Shown in pieces: positions 1 to 6,956 of a stretch of DNA of 27,882 nucleotides. The notes under the pieces are model-generated. The model saw nothing but the letters and a program-made list of their open reading frames with translations. It was not told the DNA's origin and searched no databases. The DNA is from Acidimicrobiia bacterium. GTDB lineage: Bacteria > Actinomycetota > Acidimicrobiia > Acidimicrobiales > Bin134. Position 1 is the stretch's first letter; each line of letters opens with the position of its first letter. Where the stretch lies: positions 23,363 through 51,244 of the forward strand of contig VYDF01000217.1 of assembly GCA_009843565.1 (NCBI GenBank). The letters are read 5' to 3'. A program made the position numbers and the translations under genes.

Positions 1-572
1 ATTGCGTCAGGCGAGCGGCCCAACGCGCTGGCCGCCTCGGGATTCTCCGCCGCGGCTCGAACGATTGCTCCGGCACGCGCGTACTTGAAAAACGCCCACA
101 GCCCTGCCGTCAGGCAGATGGCGATGCCAAGCAGCCACAGGCGTTCTTGCGAGACGCCGACGTCGTCGGTGAATGAAACTCGGTCGGTGGGCAGAAAGCT
201 GTCGATGAACGACTGCTGGCTGCCCAGATCAATGGGCCAACCGATCAACCCGGCTTGAACCACCGAGAGCACGCCCAGGGTCGCCACCAGCTTGGTGAGG
301 GGCGCTGCGTTGGCCAGCGGGCGCATCACCCCCACGTGCATCAGGAGTCCGAACGCCGCCGATACGGCGACCGCGCTGATCATGGCCAACCACAGCGGCC
401 AACCACGCTGATCCAACTCCACGAAGACATAGGCCGAAAGCGTGGCCATCGCCGCGTGCGCGAAGTTCACCACTCCCGAACCCCGGTAAATCACGACGAT
501 GCCCTGGGCGAAGAGCCCGTACAATGCACCGAGGCCGAGGCCCAACAGCGCAAAGTTGAAAAACTCGGTCAC
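1..572 (-). CDS. Branched-chain amino acid-type ABC transporter permease (LivH family), C-terminus cut off
   Basis: Inner-membrane permease subunit of a LivH-type ABC importer, which forms the translocation path for amino acids or, in many actinobacteria, aromatic or carboxylic acids. I translated the minus strand from a GTG at 572; 190 codons are present before the window edge. The N-terminus has the family hallmark: a glycine-rich first hydrophobic segment (LLGLGLGALYGL) followed by GIVVIYRGSGVVNFAHAAMA. Further hydrophobic segments follow at about residues 57-80, 90-110 and 145-162. A G-rich stretch (GGGGTAGGG) directly precedes the GTG and may be the ribosome site. It lies 49 nt downstream of the binding-protein gene on the same strand, so the two are probably one operon, with LivM and the ATPases beyond the window. 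The substrate is unknown; the neighbouring catabolic genes make an aromatic acid conceivable. Confidence 0.88.
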   Translation of the reverse strand, partial: MTEFFNFALLGLGLGALYGLFAQGIVVIYRGSGVVNFAHAAMATLSAYVFVELDQRGWPLWLAMISAVAVSAAFGLLMHVGVMRPLANAAPLTKLVATLGVLSVVQAGLIGWPIDLGSQQSFIDSFLPTDRVSFTDDVGVSQERLWLLGIAICLTAGLWAFFKYARAGAIVRAAAENPEAASALGRSPDA

Positions 573-621
573 CCCTACCCCAGATTAGCGTCAAGCATCT
601 GCCACCCAGCCGGGTCTTGAG

Positions 622-2013
622 TCAGTCTGGAAATACCACGACCAATTCCCCGTCCAAGAGCAGTCCATCCTCATTGGGGGTTGCAACTGCTATTGCTCTC
701 TGAACAATGCGGTCGGCTCCTTGCGCCGCGAGCGGTGGGATCGGTGATGTGAAGTCGGCGTTGAACACCATTCCATAGAGGTCCACATCTGTTGCTACCG
801 ACATGGCTTCTATGAGGTTCTCACTGGTGACTTCGTCGAGTTCGGATGCGAAATCGGCAATCACGTTGATGGCAAGCCATCCAATGCCGGAAAACGGTGT
901 GGCGATCGAACCCGGCGAGAACTCTGCGACCTCGGCCAAGTAACGCTCGCCTCCAGGAGAGTTGAGCGTCACCAGGCTGGCAACCCTGGTGTCCTGGCTC
1001 ATTTGGGCCACAGTGGGTGGATCAAGCGGCCCATCGCTGGTAATGAGTGGTCCCTCGAATCCCGCCTGGCGCACTGCTCGTTCGAAGCCAAGGATGGCGG
1101 GCGGTGCAGCCAATAGGTAGATAATCCCGTCGACATCGTCGGCAATGGCAGACTGAACGATTGGAGCCATGTCAACCTGATCGGGCGGAACATAAATCTC
1201 CTCGACAACCGACATGCCCATCTGGCCGGCACCGATCCCGAAGAAGAGCAGCGGCCCCGCAGTGGTCGGCCCGAAGTCGGTGATCACGAATCTCGCTGTC
1301 GTGACTCCGAGGTTGGCCAACTGGATGGCTTGGCCCACGAAAAGGCCTGGTGTCCCCTGGGTAATTGAGAACTCCACCGGACTTCCCCACACGGAGGGCT
1401 CAAGGGCAGCCCCGACCACCGGGATTCCCGCTTCTTCGAAAATAGCCATGGCGTTGCCATTGGTCGGCGTGGACATACCGGCAATGGCCACCACACCTCG
1501 GTCGACGGCGTCTCGTGCACAGGCATCGGCCGAGGCCGCGTCGTTTGGCACGTTGCATGTGAAGAGATCAATGGCAGCCCCATTGATGCCCCCGCGGGCG
1601 TTGATCGCCTCGACGGCCACCTCGGCGGCAACCAGTTTCTCGACCGTGCTGATCCCCAGCGAGGGGATGTCCCAATTGCTAATGAACGCGATCTTTATGG
1701 GATCCAAGCTGGGATCGATACCGCCCGAATCTTCTTCGACAGGCTCTTCCTGCTCGTCGCTTGCGGTCGGCTCCGCCGGCTCGTCGCTGACCTCCGGTTC
1801 GGGTTCAGGCTCGTCGCTGACCTCCGGTTCGGGTTCGGCCGGGTCGCTGGTGGCTGGCTCTGATGTTGCGACCGGCTCGTCGGCCACCACGGGATCGTCG
1901 TCGTCATTGCCACATGAAGCGGCAACCAACGTCAAGGCCAGCATGAGCGCAAGCCAGCGACCAAGCATCGCCGATCGGCGCCTCACGTGTGTACTTCTCG
2001 TAAGCCTGGACAT
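622..2013 (-). CDS. ABC transporter substrate-binding lipoprotein, LivK/periplasmic-binding-protein type I family
   Basis: Extracellular solute receptor for the adjacent LivH-type permease. The 463-residue product starts with a positively charged stretch and a hydrophobic segment (about residues 17-33) ending at Cys34 in a lipobox-like VAASC, so it should be a membrane-anchored lipoprotein. Residues ~35-98 form a very acidic Pro/Glu/Ser/Asp linker with a 10-residue repeat. The globular domain then begins with IKIAFISNWD, typical of type I binding proteins, and contains AIAGMSTPTNG and LITSDGP segments like other LivK relatives. The ATG at 2013 follows a G-rich Shine-Dalgarno-like run; an inverted repeat 26 bp upstream (2039-2058) probably controls it. 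It is transcribed away from the MBL gene at 2217. The ligand is unknown. The family assignment is firm; a role in importing the substrate of the catabolic cluster is inference from position. Confidence 0.9.
   Translation of the reverse strand: MSRLTRSTHVRRRSAMLGRWLALMLALTLVAASCGNDDDDPVVADEPVATSEPATSDPAEPEPEVSDEPEPEPEVSDEPAEPTASDEQEEPVEEDSGGIDPSLDPIKIAFISNWDIPSLGISTVEKLVAAEVAVEAINARGGINGAAIDLFTCNVPNDAASADACARDAVDRGVVAIAGMSTPTNGNAMAIFEEAGIPVVGAALEPSVWGSPVEFSITQGTPGLFVGQAIQLANLGVTTARFVITDFGPTTAGPLLFFGIGAGQMGMSVVEEIYVPPDQVDMAPIVQSAIADDVDGIIYLLAAPPAILGFERAVRQAGFEGPLITSDGPLDPPTVAQMSQDTRVASLVTLNSPGGERYLAEVAEFSPGSIATPFSGIGWLAINVIADFASELDEVTSENLIEAMSVATDVDLYGMVFNADFTSPIPPLAAQGADRIVQRAIAVATPNEDGLLLDGELVVVFPD
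1778..1836 (-). repeat. Tandem 29-bp direct repeat, period 30 bp, in lipoprotein linker
   Basis: Two identical 29-bp copies at 1778-1806 and 1808-1836 encode the repeated acidic Pro/Glu/Val/Ser/Asp decapeptide of the linker of the binding lipoprotein. The period is a multiple of three, so copy-number change would alter linker length without breaking the frame. Confidence 0.9.
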
Positions 2014-2038
2014 TGGCCCCCCCAGAATCTGTCAACTC

Positions 2039-2058
2039 TACACTTAAGTATAAGTGTA
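2039..2058. promoter_or_regulatory. Perfect inverted repeat, candidate operator/promoter of the binding-protein gene
   Basis: TACACTTA-AGTA-TAAGTGTA: perfect 8-bp arms around a 4-bp centre, lying 26-45 bp upstream of the ATG at 2013 in the 203-bp divergent gap. Read on the minus strand it contains TATACT, a good -10 hexamer, so a bound repressor would block the promoter. The symmetry is seen; the role is inferred. No regulator gene is next to it. Confidence 0.55.
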
Positions 2059-2173
2059 CTTACATTGCTTCATATTTTGGCCCACAGAGACGTCCCTTGC
2101 AACCCCAAGATTCCTACGACCGTTCTGCGCCGATGTCCACGACACGCGGAGTCGCAGGCATGTGTGCATCTAC

Positions 2174-2204
2174 TTGAAGCTATACGTAGTACCATACATA
2201 TACT
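2174..2204 (+). promoter_or_regulatory. Candidate promoter of the MBL-fold gene
   Basis: TTGAAG at 2174-2179 and TATACT at 2199-2204, separated by 19 bp (slightly long). TATACT ends only 12 bp before the ATG at 2217, which would give a nearly leaderless transcript and would support translation from that early start. The intervening bases carry TACGTA and other TA-rich steps similar to the region upstream of the PadR gene. Confidence 0.35.
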
Positions 2205-2216
2205 TGCTTACCGTAG

Positions 2217-3518
2217 ATGCCTGTGAACCAGATACCGACCAGAGTTACGGCCGCCCAGGAATTCTATGTAAGGCTGATGCGTGGCGACCACAGTCCCTTC
2301 CACCTGTGTGCTCACTCCCTGACTCCCACGCTGCTAGGGGCTGAGCCACAAGATGGTCCTAATCCGCTCACAGGTGATCAGCCCCCGCCTCTCGTCCCCA
2401 GCAACCCAAGACCGGAGTCGGTGCCGGAACCGCAGATCCAAGATGCGCCGAAAATAGAGGATGCAAGTCAGCCGCGGGTGGTGCTCCTTGGCACCGGGGG
2501 TGGTCCCCCTGCCGTCGCCCATCGGGCCAATACCGCAACCGCGGTCGCAATCGGCGATGCGGTGTACGTGGTGGACTGCGGACGCGGCGCCGTTTCAGCG
2601 TATGTGAATGCCGGCTTGAGCCTTGGCCATCTCCGGGCGATTTTTGTAACCCACATGCACGCCGACCATAACGGAGAACTCATCAACTTCTTCTTGTACG
2701 GCCTTCATCCCCAGGGTCCCGCGGGCGGCGGGCTCCCTGCTCGCATCCAGGTGTTCGGTCCAGGGCGCTCAGACGAACTCATCGCAATGGGTGCGCCGAT
2801 TGAGTCTCCCATCTGTCCGAGCGCCCCCATGTCGGGCACCGCCGATCTTCTTTCGCACTCAATCGCCGCCCATGCTGGCCACCTCAACGTGGCCAAAGCG
2901 GCGGGCTTTCCAGATATTCGGGAAGCGATCGCGGTGACGGAACTAACGGTGGCCACCGCCGACAATCAGGCATCTCCCCTCGCTGCCGATCTCGGGCTCC
3001 AAGTTGTCACAGCCGATCTCGGGGTCGTCGATGCCGGAGCGAACTCCGAACCCGCTCCAGCCATGGATCCAGTGGTCATCATGGAGGACGACCGCGTTCG
3101 AGTGTCGGCGATCCTGGTTCCCCATGGAGGGATGTTCCCCGCGCTCGCCTATCGCTTCGACACCGACTCGGGCAGCGTTGTCGTCTCCGGTGATACCGCG
3201 AAATCGGAGAACGTTGTTGCCCTAGCTGCCGGTAGCGACCTGCTCCTGCACGAGGTCATGGATGCAGAGGCCATGATTGCGAGCGGCATGCCCGAGCAGT
3301 TCGTTCGCGAGATCCTTCTACAGGTTCACACCGATTCGGTTGAAGTAGGCGAGGTGGGGTCGGAGGCTGGAGTCAAGCGCATCGCACTTCACCACTTCGT
3401 GCCGTCCCAGCCCGGGGCCGTAGGCGATGACCAGTGGCGCCGTCAGGTCTCACGCCATTACGACGGTGAGGTTATTGTTGGCCAGGATCTGATGAGCATC
3501 CCACTCGGCACTCACTGA
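2217..3518 (+). CDS. MBL-fold metallohydrolase (RNase Z/arylsulfatase-like) with unusual N-terminal extension
   Basis: Predicted zinc-dependent hydrolase of the metallo-beta-lactamase fold, closest in look to ElaC/AtsA-like enzymes that act on esters, lactones or other small molecules. The core starts near residue 87 (RVVLLGTGGGP) and has the metal motif T-H146-M-H148-A-D150-H151, a later VVSGDT segment supplying a metal-bridging aspartate, and a C-terminal ALHHF histidine. The first ~85 residues are not part of the usual fold: they are Pro/Gln/Glu-rich after residue 40 and I do not recognise them. The ATG at 2217 has no clear Shine-Dalgarno; in-frame GTG codons lie downstream (for instance 2478), so the start is uncertain. 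It stands alone, between the transporter and the large plus-strand operon. A lactone or ester hydrolase role in the local pathway is possible but unproven. Confidence 0.8.
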   Translation: MPVNQIPTRVTAAQEFYVRLMRGDHSPFHLCAHSLTPTLLGAEPQDGPNPLTGDQPPPLVPSNPRPESVPEPQIQDAPKIEDASQPRVVLLGTGGGPPAVAHRANTATAVAIGDAVYVVDCGRGAVSAYVNAGLSLGHLRAIFVTHMHADHNGELINFFLYGLHPQGPAGGGLPARIQVFGPGRSDELIAMGAPIESPICPSAPMSGTADLLSHSIAAHAGHLNVAKAAGFPDIREAIAVTELTVATADNQASPLAADLGLQVVTADLGVVDAGANSEPAPAMDPVVIMEDDRVRVSAILVPHGGMFPALAYRFDTDSGSVVVSGDTAKSENVVALAAGSDLLLHEVMDAEAMIASGMPEQFVREILLQVHTDSVEVGEVGSEAGVKRIALHHFVPSQPGAVGDDQWRRQVSRHYDGEVIVGQDLMSIPLGTH

Positions 3519-3534
3519 AGTAGGCCAAGGGGCA

Positions 3535-3555
3535 GTCTTGTGTCTTTGGCAAGAC
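3535..3555. promoter_or_regulatory. Inverted repeat between the MBL gene and the cupin operon
   Basis: GTCTTG and CAAGAC, perfect 6-bp arms around 9 bp, just after the MBL stop and about 65 bp before the cupin start. It has no T-tract, so an operator for the operon at 3619 is somewhat likelier than a terminator. Downstream, ATAC-CTATC-GTAT (3587-3599) is a second small symmetry. Confidence 0.3.
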
Positions 3556-3618
3556 CTTGCAGGAGGCACACTTGATAAGTAGCGTAATACCTATCGTATG
3601 ACTTACTAGGAGGAAACG

Positions 3619-4236
3619 ATGACCACCACGGAACCCGCAAATCGGACGATACCGGGGCACGAGGATCTTCCCGAGGTGACGGAGAGCAATGAAGTTGCCG
3701 GCATCCTTACGTCCGACCAGTACTTCAAGCGCGTCCAGCACGCCAACACCCGGCCCGCCTTCTGGAAGTTCAGCGACGTCATGGGAGTCCTCGAGCGCCT
3801 TGGCGAAGACCCGTTGGTCGAAGCGGAGCGGAGGTTTTGCACGACGATCAACGACGACTGCGGCGACCTTACCGGGGCAACCCCGTTCTGCTTTATTGGC
3901 TGGCAGCTCATCCACCCTGGTGAGCACGTGCCACCGCACCGCCACAACTCGTTCGCCATTTATCACATATTGCAAGGGAACGGTTACACCGTCGTCGAGG
4001 GCGAAAAGTACGTATGGGAACGAGGCGACACGCTGGCCTGTCCGGCTTGGGCACAGCACGAACATGTCGCCGAAGGCGAAGAGCCCACCCTGATGTACGT
4101 AGTCCAGGACATGCCGATGCTGGCCGCGAGCCGAACGCTGATGTGGGAGGAGCCCATTGGCCCGGAAAACAACCGGCACATGGTTCTGGGCACAGCCCCC
4201 TCGTGGAGTGCTACCCGCACGGATCTTCCGTCGTGA
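3619..4236 (+). CDS. Single-domain cupin, gentisate dioxygenase-like
   Basis: Small cupin of 205 residues, probably a metal-dependent dioxygenase or a non-catalytic relative. The cupin core is clear: PGEHVPPH107-R-H109, then HILQGNGYTVVEGEKYVWERGD and a second metal-ligand region WAQH147-E-H149. This resembles the first domain of gentisate/1-hydroxy-2-naphthoate dioxygenases, of which a full two-domain member is encoded at 8173. The start is set by a strong AGGAGG 6 bp before the ATG. It is the first gene of a run of seven genes with overlaps of 16 nt or less; its TGA overlaps the next gene's GTG (GTGA). The length is about half of a gentisate dioxygenase, but both ends look complete rather than truncated. 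The reaction cannot be decided from sequence. Confidence 0.85.
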   Translation: MTTTEPANRTIPGHEDLPEVTESNEVAGILTSDQYFKRVQHANTRPAFWKFSDVMGVLERLGEDPLVEAERRFCTTINDDCGDLTGATPFCFIGWQLIHPGEHVPPHRHNSFAIYHILQGNGYTVVEGEKYVWERGDTLACPAWAQHEHVAEGEEPTLMYVVQDMPMLAASRTLMWEEPIGPENNRHMVLGTAPSWSATRTDLPS

Positions 4237-4925
4237 CCGCGGTAGAGCGAGTTGACCTCACCAGCGATGGGGCCGCCGAGGTCAGCCAAGGATCTCATGG
4301 ATCAGTGGTCCTGCTACCTGCCATCGCGGGAATCAATCCTTATATCCGGCGCCTGCACGAGGAGCTGGCCGAGGAGGGCTATTCGGTGGCAACCATCGAC
4401 TATTGGCATCGCCAAGGCGGCGCTCCCGATCTGTCTTCGGTGGAGAAGATCATGGCTGCGGTAGCCACAGTCGCCGATCCCGATGTCGCCGCCGATGTGG
4501 ATGCGGCAATCGACCACCTTGGCGCCGGAAATGGGGTTGCCGCCGTCGGGTTTTGCATCGGCGGCACGCAGGCCCTGCTGGCGGCGGCGAATCTCGAGCG
4601 AGTCAAGGCTTCGGTGAGCTACTACGGATTGTTGAGGTACCGCGACCTCACCGACAACAAGCCCGAGTCGCCTCTCGATGCCGCCGCCCGGGTTCAGGTT
4701 CCATTCCTCGGTCACTGGGGTGACCAAGACCCCCTCGCACCCGTCGGTGATGTCGAGGAGCTCCAGCAGATCATGAGCGGCGGGCCGGCAGAGATCTATG
4801 TCTATCCAGGTGCGGGGCACGCCTTCCACGAGGATTTCCGGCCCGAGCCGTACCGGGTTGTCGCCGCCACCGAATCTTGGGGTCGCACCAAGGCCTTTCT
4901 CCGCTGGCATGTAGGTTCTGCCTAG
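4233..4925 (+). CDS. Dienelactone hydrolase family protein
   Basis: Alpha/beta hydrolase of the dienelactone hydrolase family, cytosolic, 230 residues. Members open lactones such as 4-carboxymethylenebut-2-en-4-olide from ring cleavage. The family nucleophile elbow is present as G106-F-C108-I-G110-G, with cysteine as nucleophile, and the remaining triad is visible as Asp166 (GDQDPLAP) and His196 (GAGHAFHED). The frame is open well upstream, but the GTG at 4233 is chosen because it overlaps the cupin stop by 4 nt and the homologous part starts right after it. Its own TAG overlaps the Rieske start by one base, so translation is probably coupled. It belongs to the catabolic operon; the actual lactone or ester substrate is not known. 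Confidence 0.88.
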   Translation: MTAVERVDLTSDGAAEVSQGSHGSVVLLPAIAGINPYIRRLHEELAEEGYSVATIDYWHRQGGAPDLSSVEKIMAAVATVADPDVAADVDAAIDHLGAGNGVAAVGFCIGGTQALLAAANLERVKASVSYYGLLRYRDLTDNKPESPLDAAARVQVPFLGHWGDQDPLAPVGDVEELQQIMSGGPAEIYVYPGAGHAFHEDFRPEPYRVVAATESWGRTKAFLRWHVGSA

Positions 4926-5239
4926 TGAATCAGGCAATGAGGCTTGGCCCGGCGGCCGCGGTCAAGGCCGGCACCGGGCAGCGGGTGGATGTGAACGGAA
5001 CAGAGGTAGCTGTCTTCAACCTCGACGGTCAGTACTTCGCGGTGTCCGGCACCTGTCCTCATCACGGTGGGCCAATTGGCGATGGCCGGGTAAGCGGTAC
5101 CACCGTCGAGTGCCCATGGCACCGCTGGGAGTACGACATCATGACCGGTAGACGCGTCGACAAAGTCGGCTCGCCGTTGGAGACATTCGAGATTGTCTGC
5201 GTCGAGGGATCGCTGATCTGTGTGGATCCACCCCAATGA
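4925..5239 (+). CDS. Rieske [2Fe-2S] ferredoxin
   Basis: Small soluble electron carrier of 104 residues. Both cluster-binding motifs are intact: C44-P-H46-H-G-G and C63-P-W-H66-R-W, the order and spacing of Rieske ferredoxins such as those feeding ring-hydroxylating dioxygenases. The GTG at 4925 overlaps the preceding TAG; an ATG at 4937 is an alternative. The gene's stop overlaps the ATG of the FAH gene (ATGA). It sits in the same operon as a cytochrome P450, whereas the Rieske oxygenase subunits encoded at 12943-14630 have no ferredoxin of their own. It could therefore serve that oxygenase, the P450, or both. No ferredoxin reductase is seen in the window. Confidence 0.92.
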   Translation: MNQAMRLGPAAAVKAGTGQRVDVNGTEVAVFNLDGQYFAVSGTCPHHGGPIGDGRVSGTTVECPWHRWEYDIMTGRRVDKVGSPLETFEIVCVEGSLICVDPPQ

Positions 5240-6060
5240 GGTGGGCGACCGTGCGACATCCCGATGGCTCGACCAATGCGGCGCGCGTCGAGGCCGACAG
5301 CTACATCGAGCTCGCCGCCCCCGATGTAGGCGAGCTGATCCGACAATCCGCGGTTGGCAACGACGCAGCTGAAACTGGGCGGACCTTCAGCAGCGGTGAT
5401 GTTGCCCTGGCACCGGTAGTCGTTACGCCGGGAAAGATCATCTGTGTCGGCCGCAATTACATGTCGCACATCCGCGAACTGGGCCGCGAGCTGCCCGACT
5501 ACCCGACCCTGTTCGCGAAATTCACCTCGACCCTCATCGGTGCCGAAGACGTCATCGAACTTCCCGCCGATGCCACAACCGTGGATTGGGAGGCCGAGCT
5601 GGCCTTCGTGATCGGCCGTCCAACCCGCCACGCGTCTCCGCCAGAAGCGCGGGATGCCATCGCCGGCTATACCGTCGCCAACGACGTCACCGAACGCACG
5701 TGGCAATTCCGCACCGCCCAATGGCTGGCGGGCAAGAACCTCGAAGCATCCACGCCAGTTGGACCGACGCTGGTAAGTCCTGACGTTGTGGACCATGCCG
5801 AAGACTTGGAGGTCAGGTGCTTGGTCGATGACATCGAGATGCAGTCGGCCCGCACGTCGGACCTCCTGTTCAAGCCCACAGACATCGTCCAATACATCAG
5901 CGAATTCATCTCGCTGGATCCGGGAGACCTGATTCTCTCCGGAACTCCCGGCGGCGTGGGCCACGCCATGGACCCGCCCCAATATCTGAACGAGGGAAAC
6001 GTCGTCAGAACCTCCGTCGAGGGCATAGGAGAACTAGTCAACCCATGCCGGAAGCACTGA
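5236..6060 (+). CDS. Fumarylacetoacetate hydrolase (FAH) family protein
   Basis: FAH-family enzyme of 274 residues, the type that hydrolyses fumarylpyruvate or acylpyruvates, or decarboxylates/isomerises ring-cleavage products. Family features: KIICVGRNY near residue 68, metal ligands E119 and E121 in DWEAELAFVIG, D150 in VANDVTER, a lysine (K167) in LAGKNLE, and the C-terminal LSGTPGGVG. These are all intact, so an active Mg/Mn-dependent enzyme is likely. The ATG overlaps the Rieske stop by 4 nt, and the end overlaps the next gene by 16 nt. With a gentisate dioxygenase-like gene in the same operon, a fumarylpyruvate or maleylpyruvate hydrolase role is a reasonable inference. Confidence 0.9.
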   Translation: MRWATVRHPDGSTNAARVEADSYIELAAPDVGELIRQSAVGNDAAETGRTFSSGDVALAPVVVTPGKIICVGRNYMSHIRELGRELPDYPTLFAKFTSTLIGAEDVIELPADATTVDWEAELAFVIGRPTRHASPPEARDAIAGYTVANDVTERTWQFRTAQWLAGKNLEASTPVGPTLVSPDVVDHAEDLEVRCLVDDIEMQSARTSDLLFKPTDIVQYISEFISLDPGDLILSGTPGGVGHAMDPPQYLNEGNVVRTSVEGIGELVNPCRKH

Positions 6061-6956
6061 AGGAACGTCTCGGGCCAATCGGCGCGGCATTGCCGCAAGG
6101 GTCACCGGCCAATACCGATGTGGCGGCCAGCGCTGAGAGCGCCGGCTACGGGGCTCTCTGGGTGTCGGATCTCACGTCTGCCCCCGTACTCGATCCCCTT
6201 CTGTGCCTCACGACGGCCGCGGCCCAGACTGAGAGGGCACTCATCGGTGTCGCGGTAATTCTGGTTCCCTTGCACCAGCCAATCCGGCTGGCGAGCCAAC
6301 TGGCTTCGCTAGACCAACTGAGCAAGGGCCGGCTCGTTGTGGGAGTCGGCTTCGGCAGCCGACCCGAGATCTATGGTCGATACGGGCTCGATCCCAACAA
6401 TCGGCTCACCCGGTATCTCGATGCCCTCGCCCTCATCCGCGAACTGTGGACGACGGATTCGATCGACTATGACAATGGCCTTTGGCAAATCGAGGGTCCG
6501 ACCAATGTGGTGGCGCCCGCTCAGTCGCCCGGTCCTCCGGTTGTGATCGGCGCCCGCCAGCCAAACGCGGTCAGACGTGCCGTTCGAGCGGGGGATGGCT
6601 GGGTCATCTCTGGTTCGGCCCCACCGGGGGAGATTGAAGACGCATTGCGAGTGGCGCGAGAAGAGCTTGAGCTCATTGGCAAGCCAGCCGAAGAGTTTCC
6701 GGTGATCCGCAGGATGTATGTGTGCGTTGCCGAAAACGACCGGAACGGACTGGAGCGATCGCGGGCATGGTTCGGGGAGAACTATGGCAATCCCGACATC
6801 GCCGATCGGTCGGTCACCATCGGATCGAAGGCTGCGGTGGCCGAGCGCATCCATCGGGAGCTGGAGTCGGGCATCGACCATGTCATCGTGAATCCCATGT
6901 TCGACGAGGTGGTTCAGCTCGAGAGCCTGGCTCAAGAGCTAGAGGAGCTCTCGTGA
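6045..6956 (+). CDS. LLM-class (luciferase-like) flavin-dependent oxidoreductase
   Basis: TIM-barrel flavin-dependent enzyme of the bacterial luciferase/F420 superfamily, 303 residues. Visible hallmarks are ESAGYGALWVSDL near the start, the central LSKGRLVVGVGFGSRPEIYGRYG glycine-rich region, and PPVVIGARQPNAVRRAVRAGDGW, the usual flavin-phosphate segment. In actinobacteria such proteins use either FMN or F420; the sequence does not tell me which. Members act as monooxygenases (with a flavin reductase) or as F420 dehydrogenases. The ATG lies 16 nt inside the FAH gene and the TGA overlaps the P450 GTG, so it is embedded in the operon. No dedicated flavin reductase is visible nearby, which slightly favours F420 use or an unlinked partner. 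Confidence 0.9.
   Translation: MPEALKERLGPIGAALPQGSPANTDVAASAESAGYGALWVSDLTSAPVLDPLLCLTTAAAQTERALIGVAVILVPLHQPIRLASQLASLDQLSKGRLVVGVGFGSRPEIYGRYGLDPNNRLTRYLDALALIRELWTTDSIDYDNGLWQIEGPTNVVAPAQSPGPPVVIGARQPNAVRRAVRAGDGWVISGSAPPGEIEDALRVAREELELIGKPAEEFPVIRRMYVCVAENDRNGLERSRAWFGENYGNPDIADRSVTIGSKAAVAERIHRELESGIDHVIVNPMFDEVVQLESLAQELEELS

Noticed and set aside
1214..2047. 277-codon open frame on the plus strand over the binding-protein gene
   Set aside because: It is the complement of the acidic repeat linker and reads as Ser/Gly low complexity; no start signal.
4014..4232. N-terminal extension of the dienelactone hydrolase frame into the cupin gene
   Set aside because: Overlaps a well-supported coding region and reads as Arg/His/Gly shadow sequence; the GTG at 4233 fits the family start.
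6722..6952. Upstream extension of the P450 frame
   Set aside because: Overlaps the LLM oxidoreductase gene and lacks P450-like sequence; the GTG at 6953 is coupled to the previous stop.
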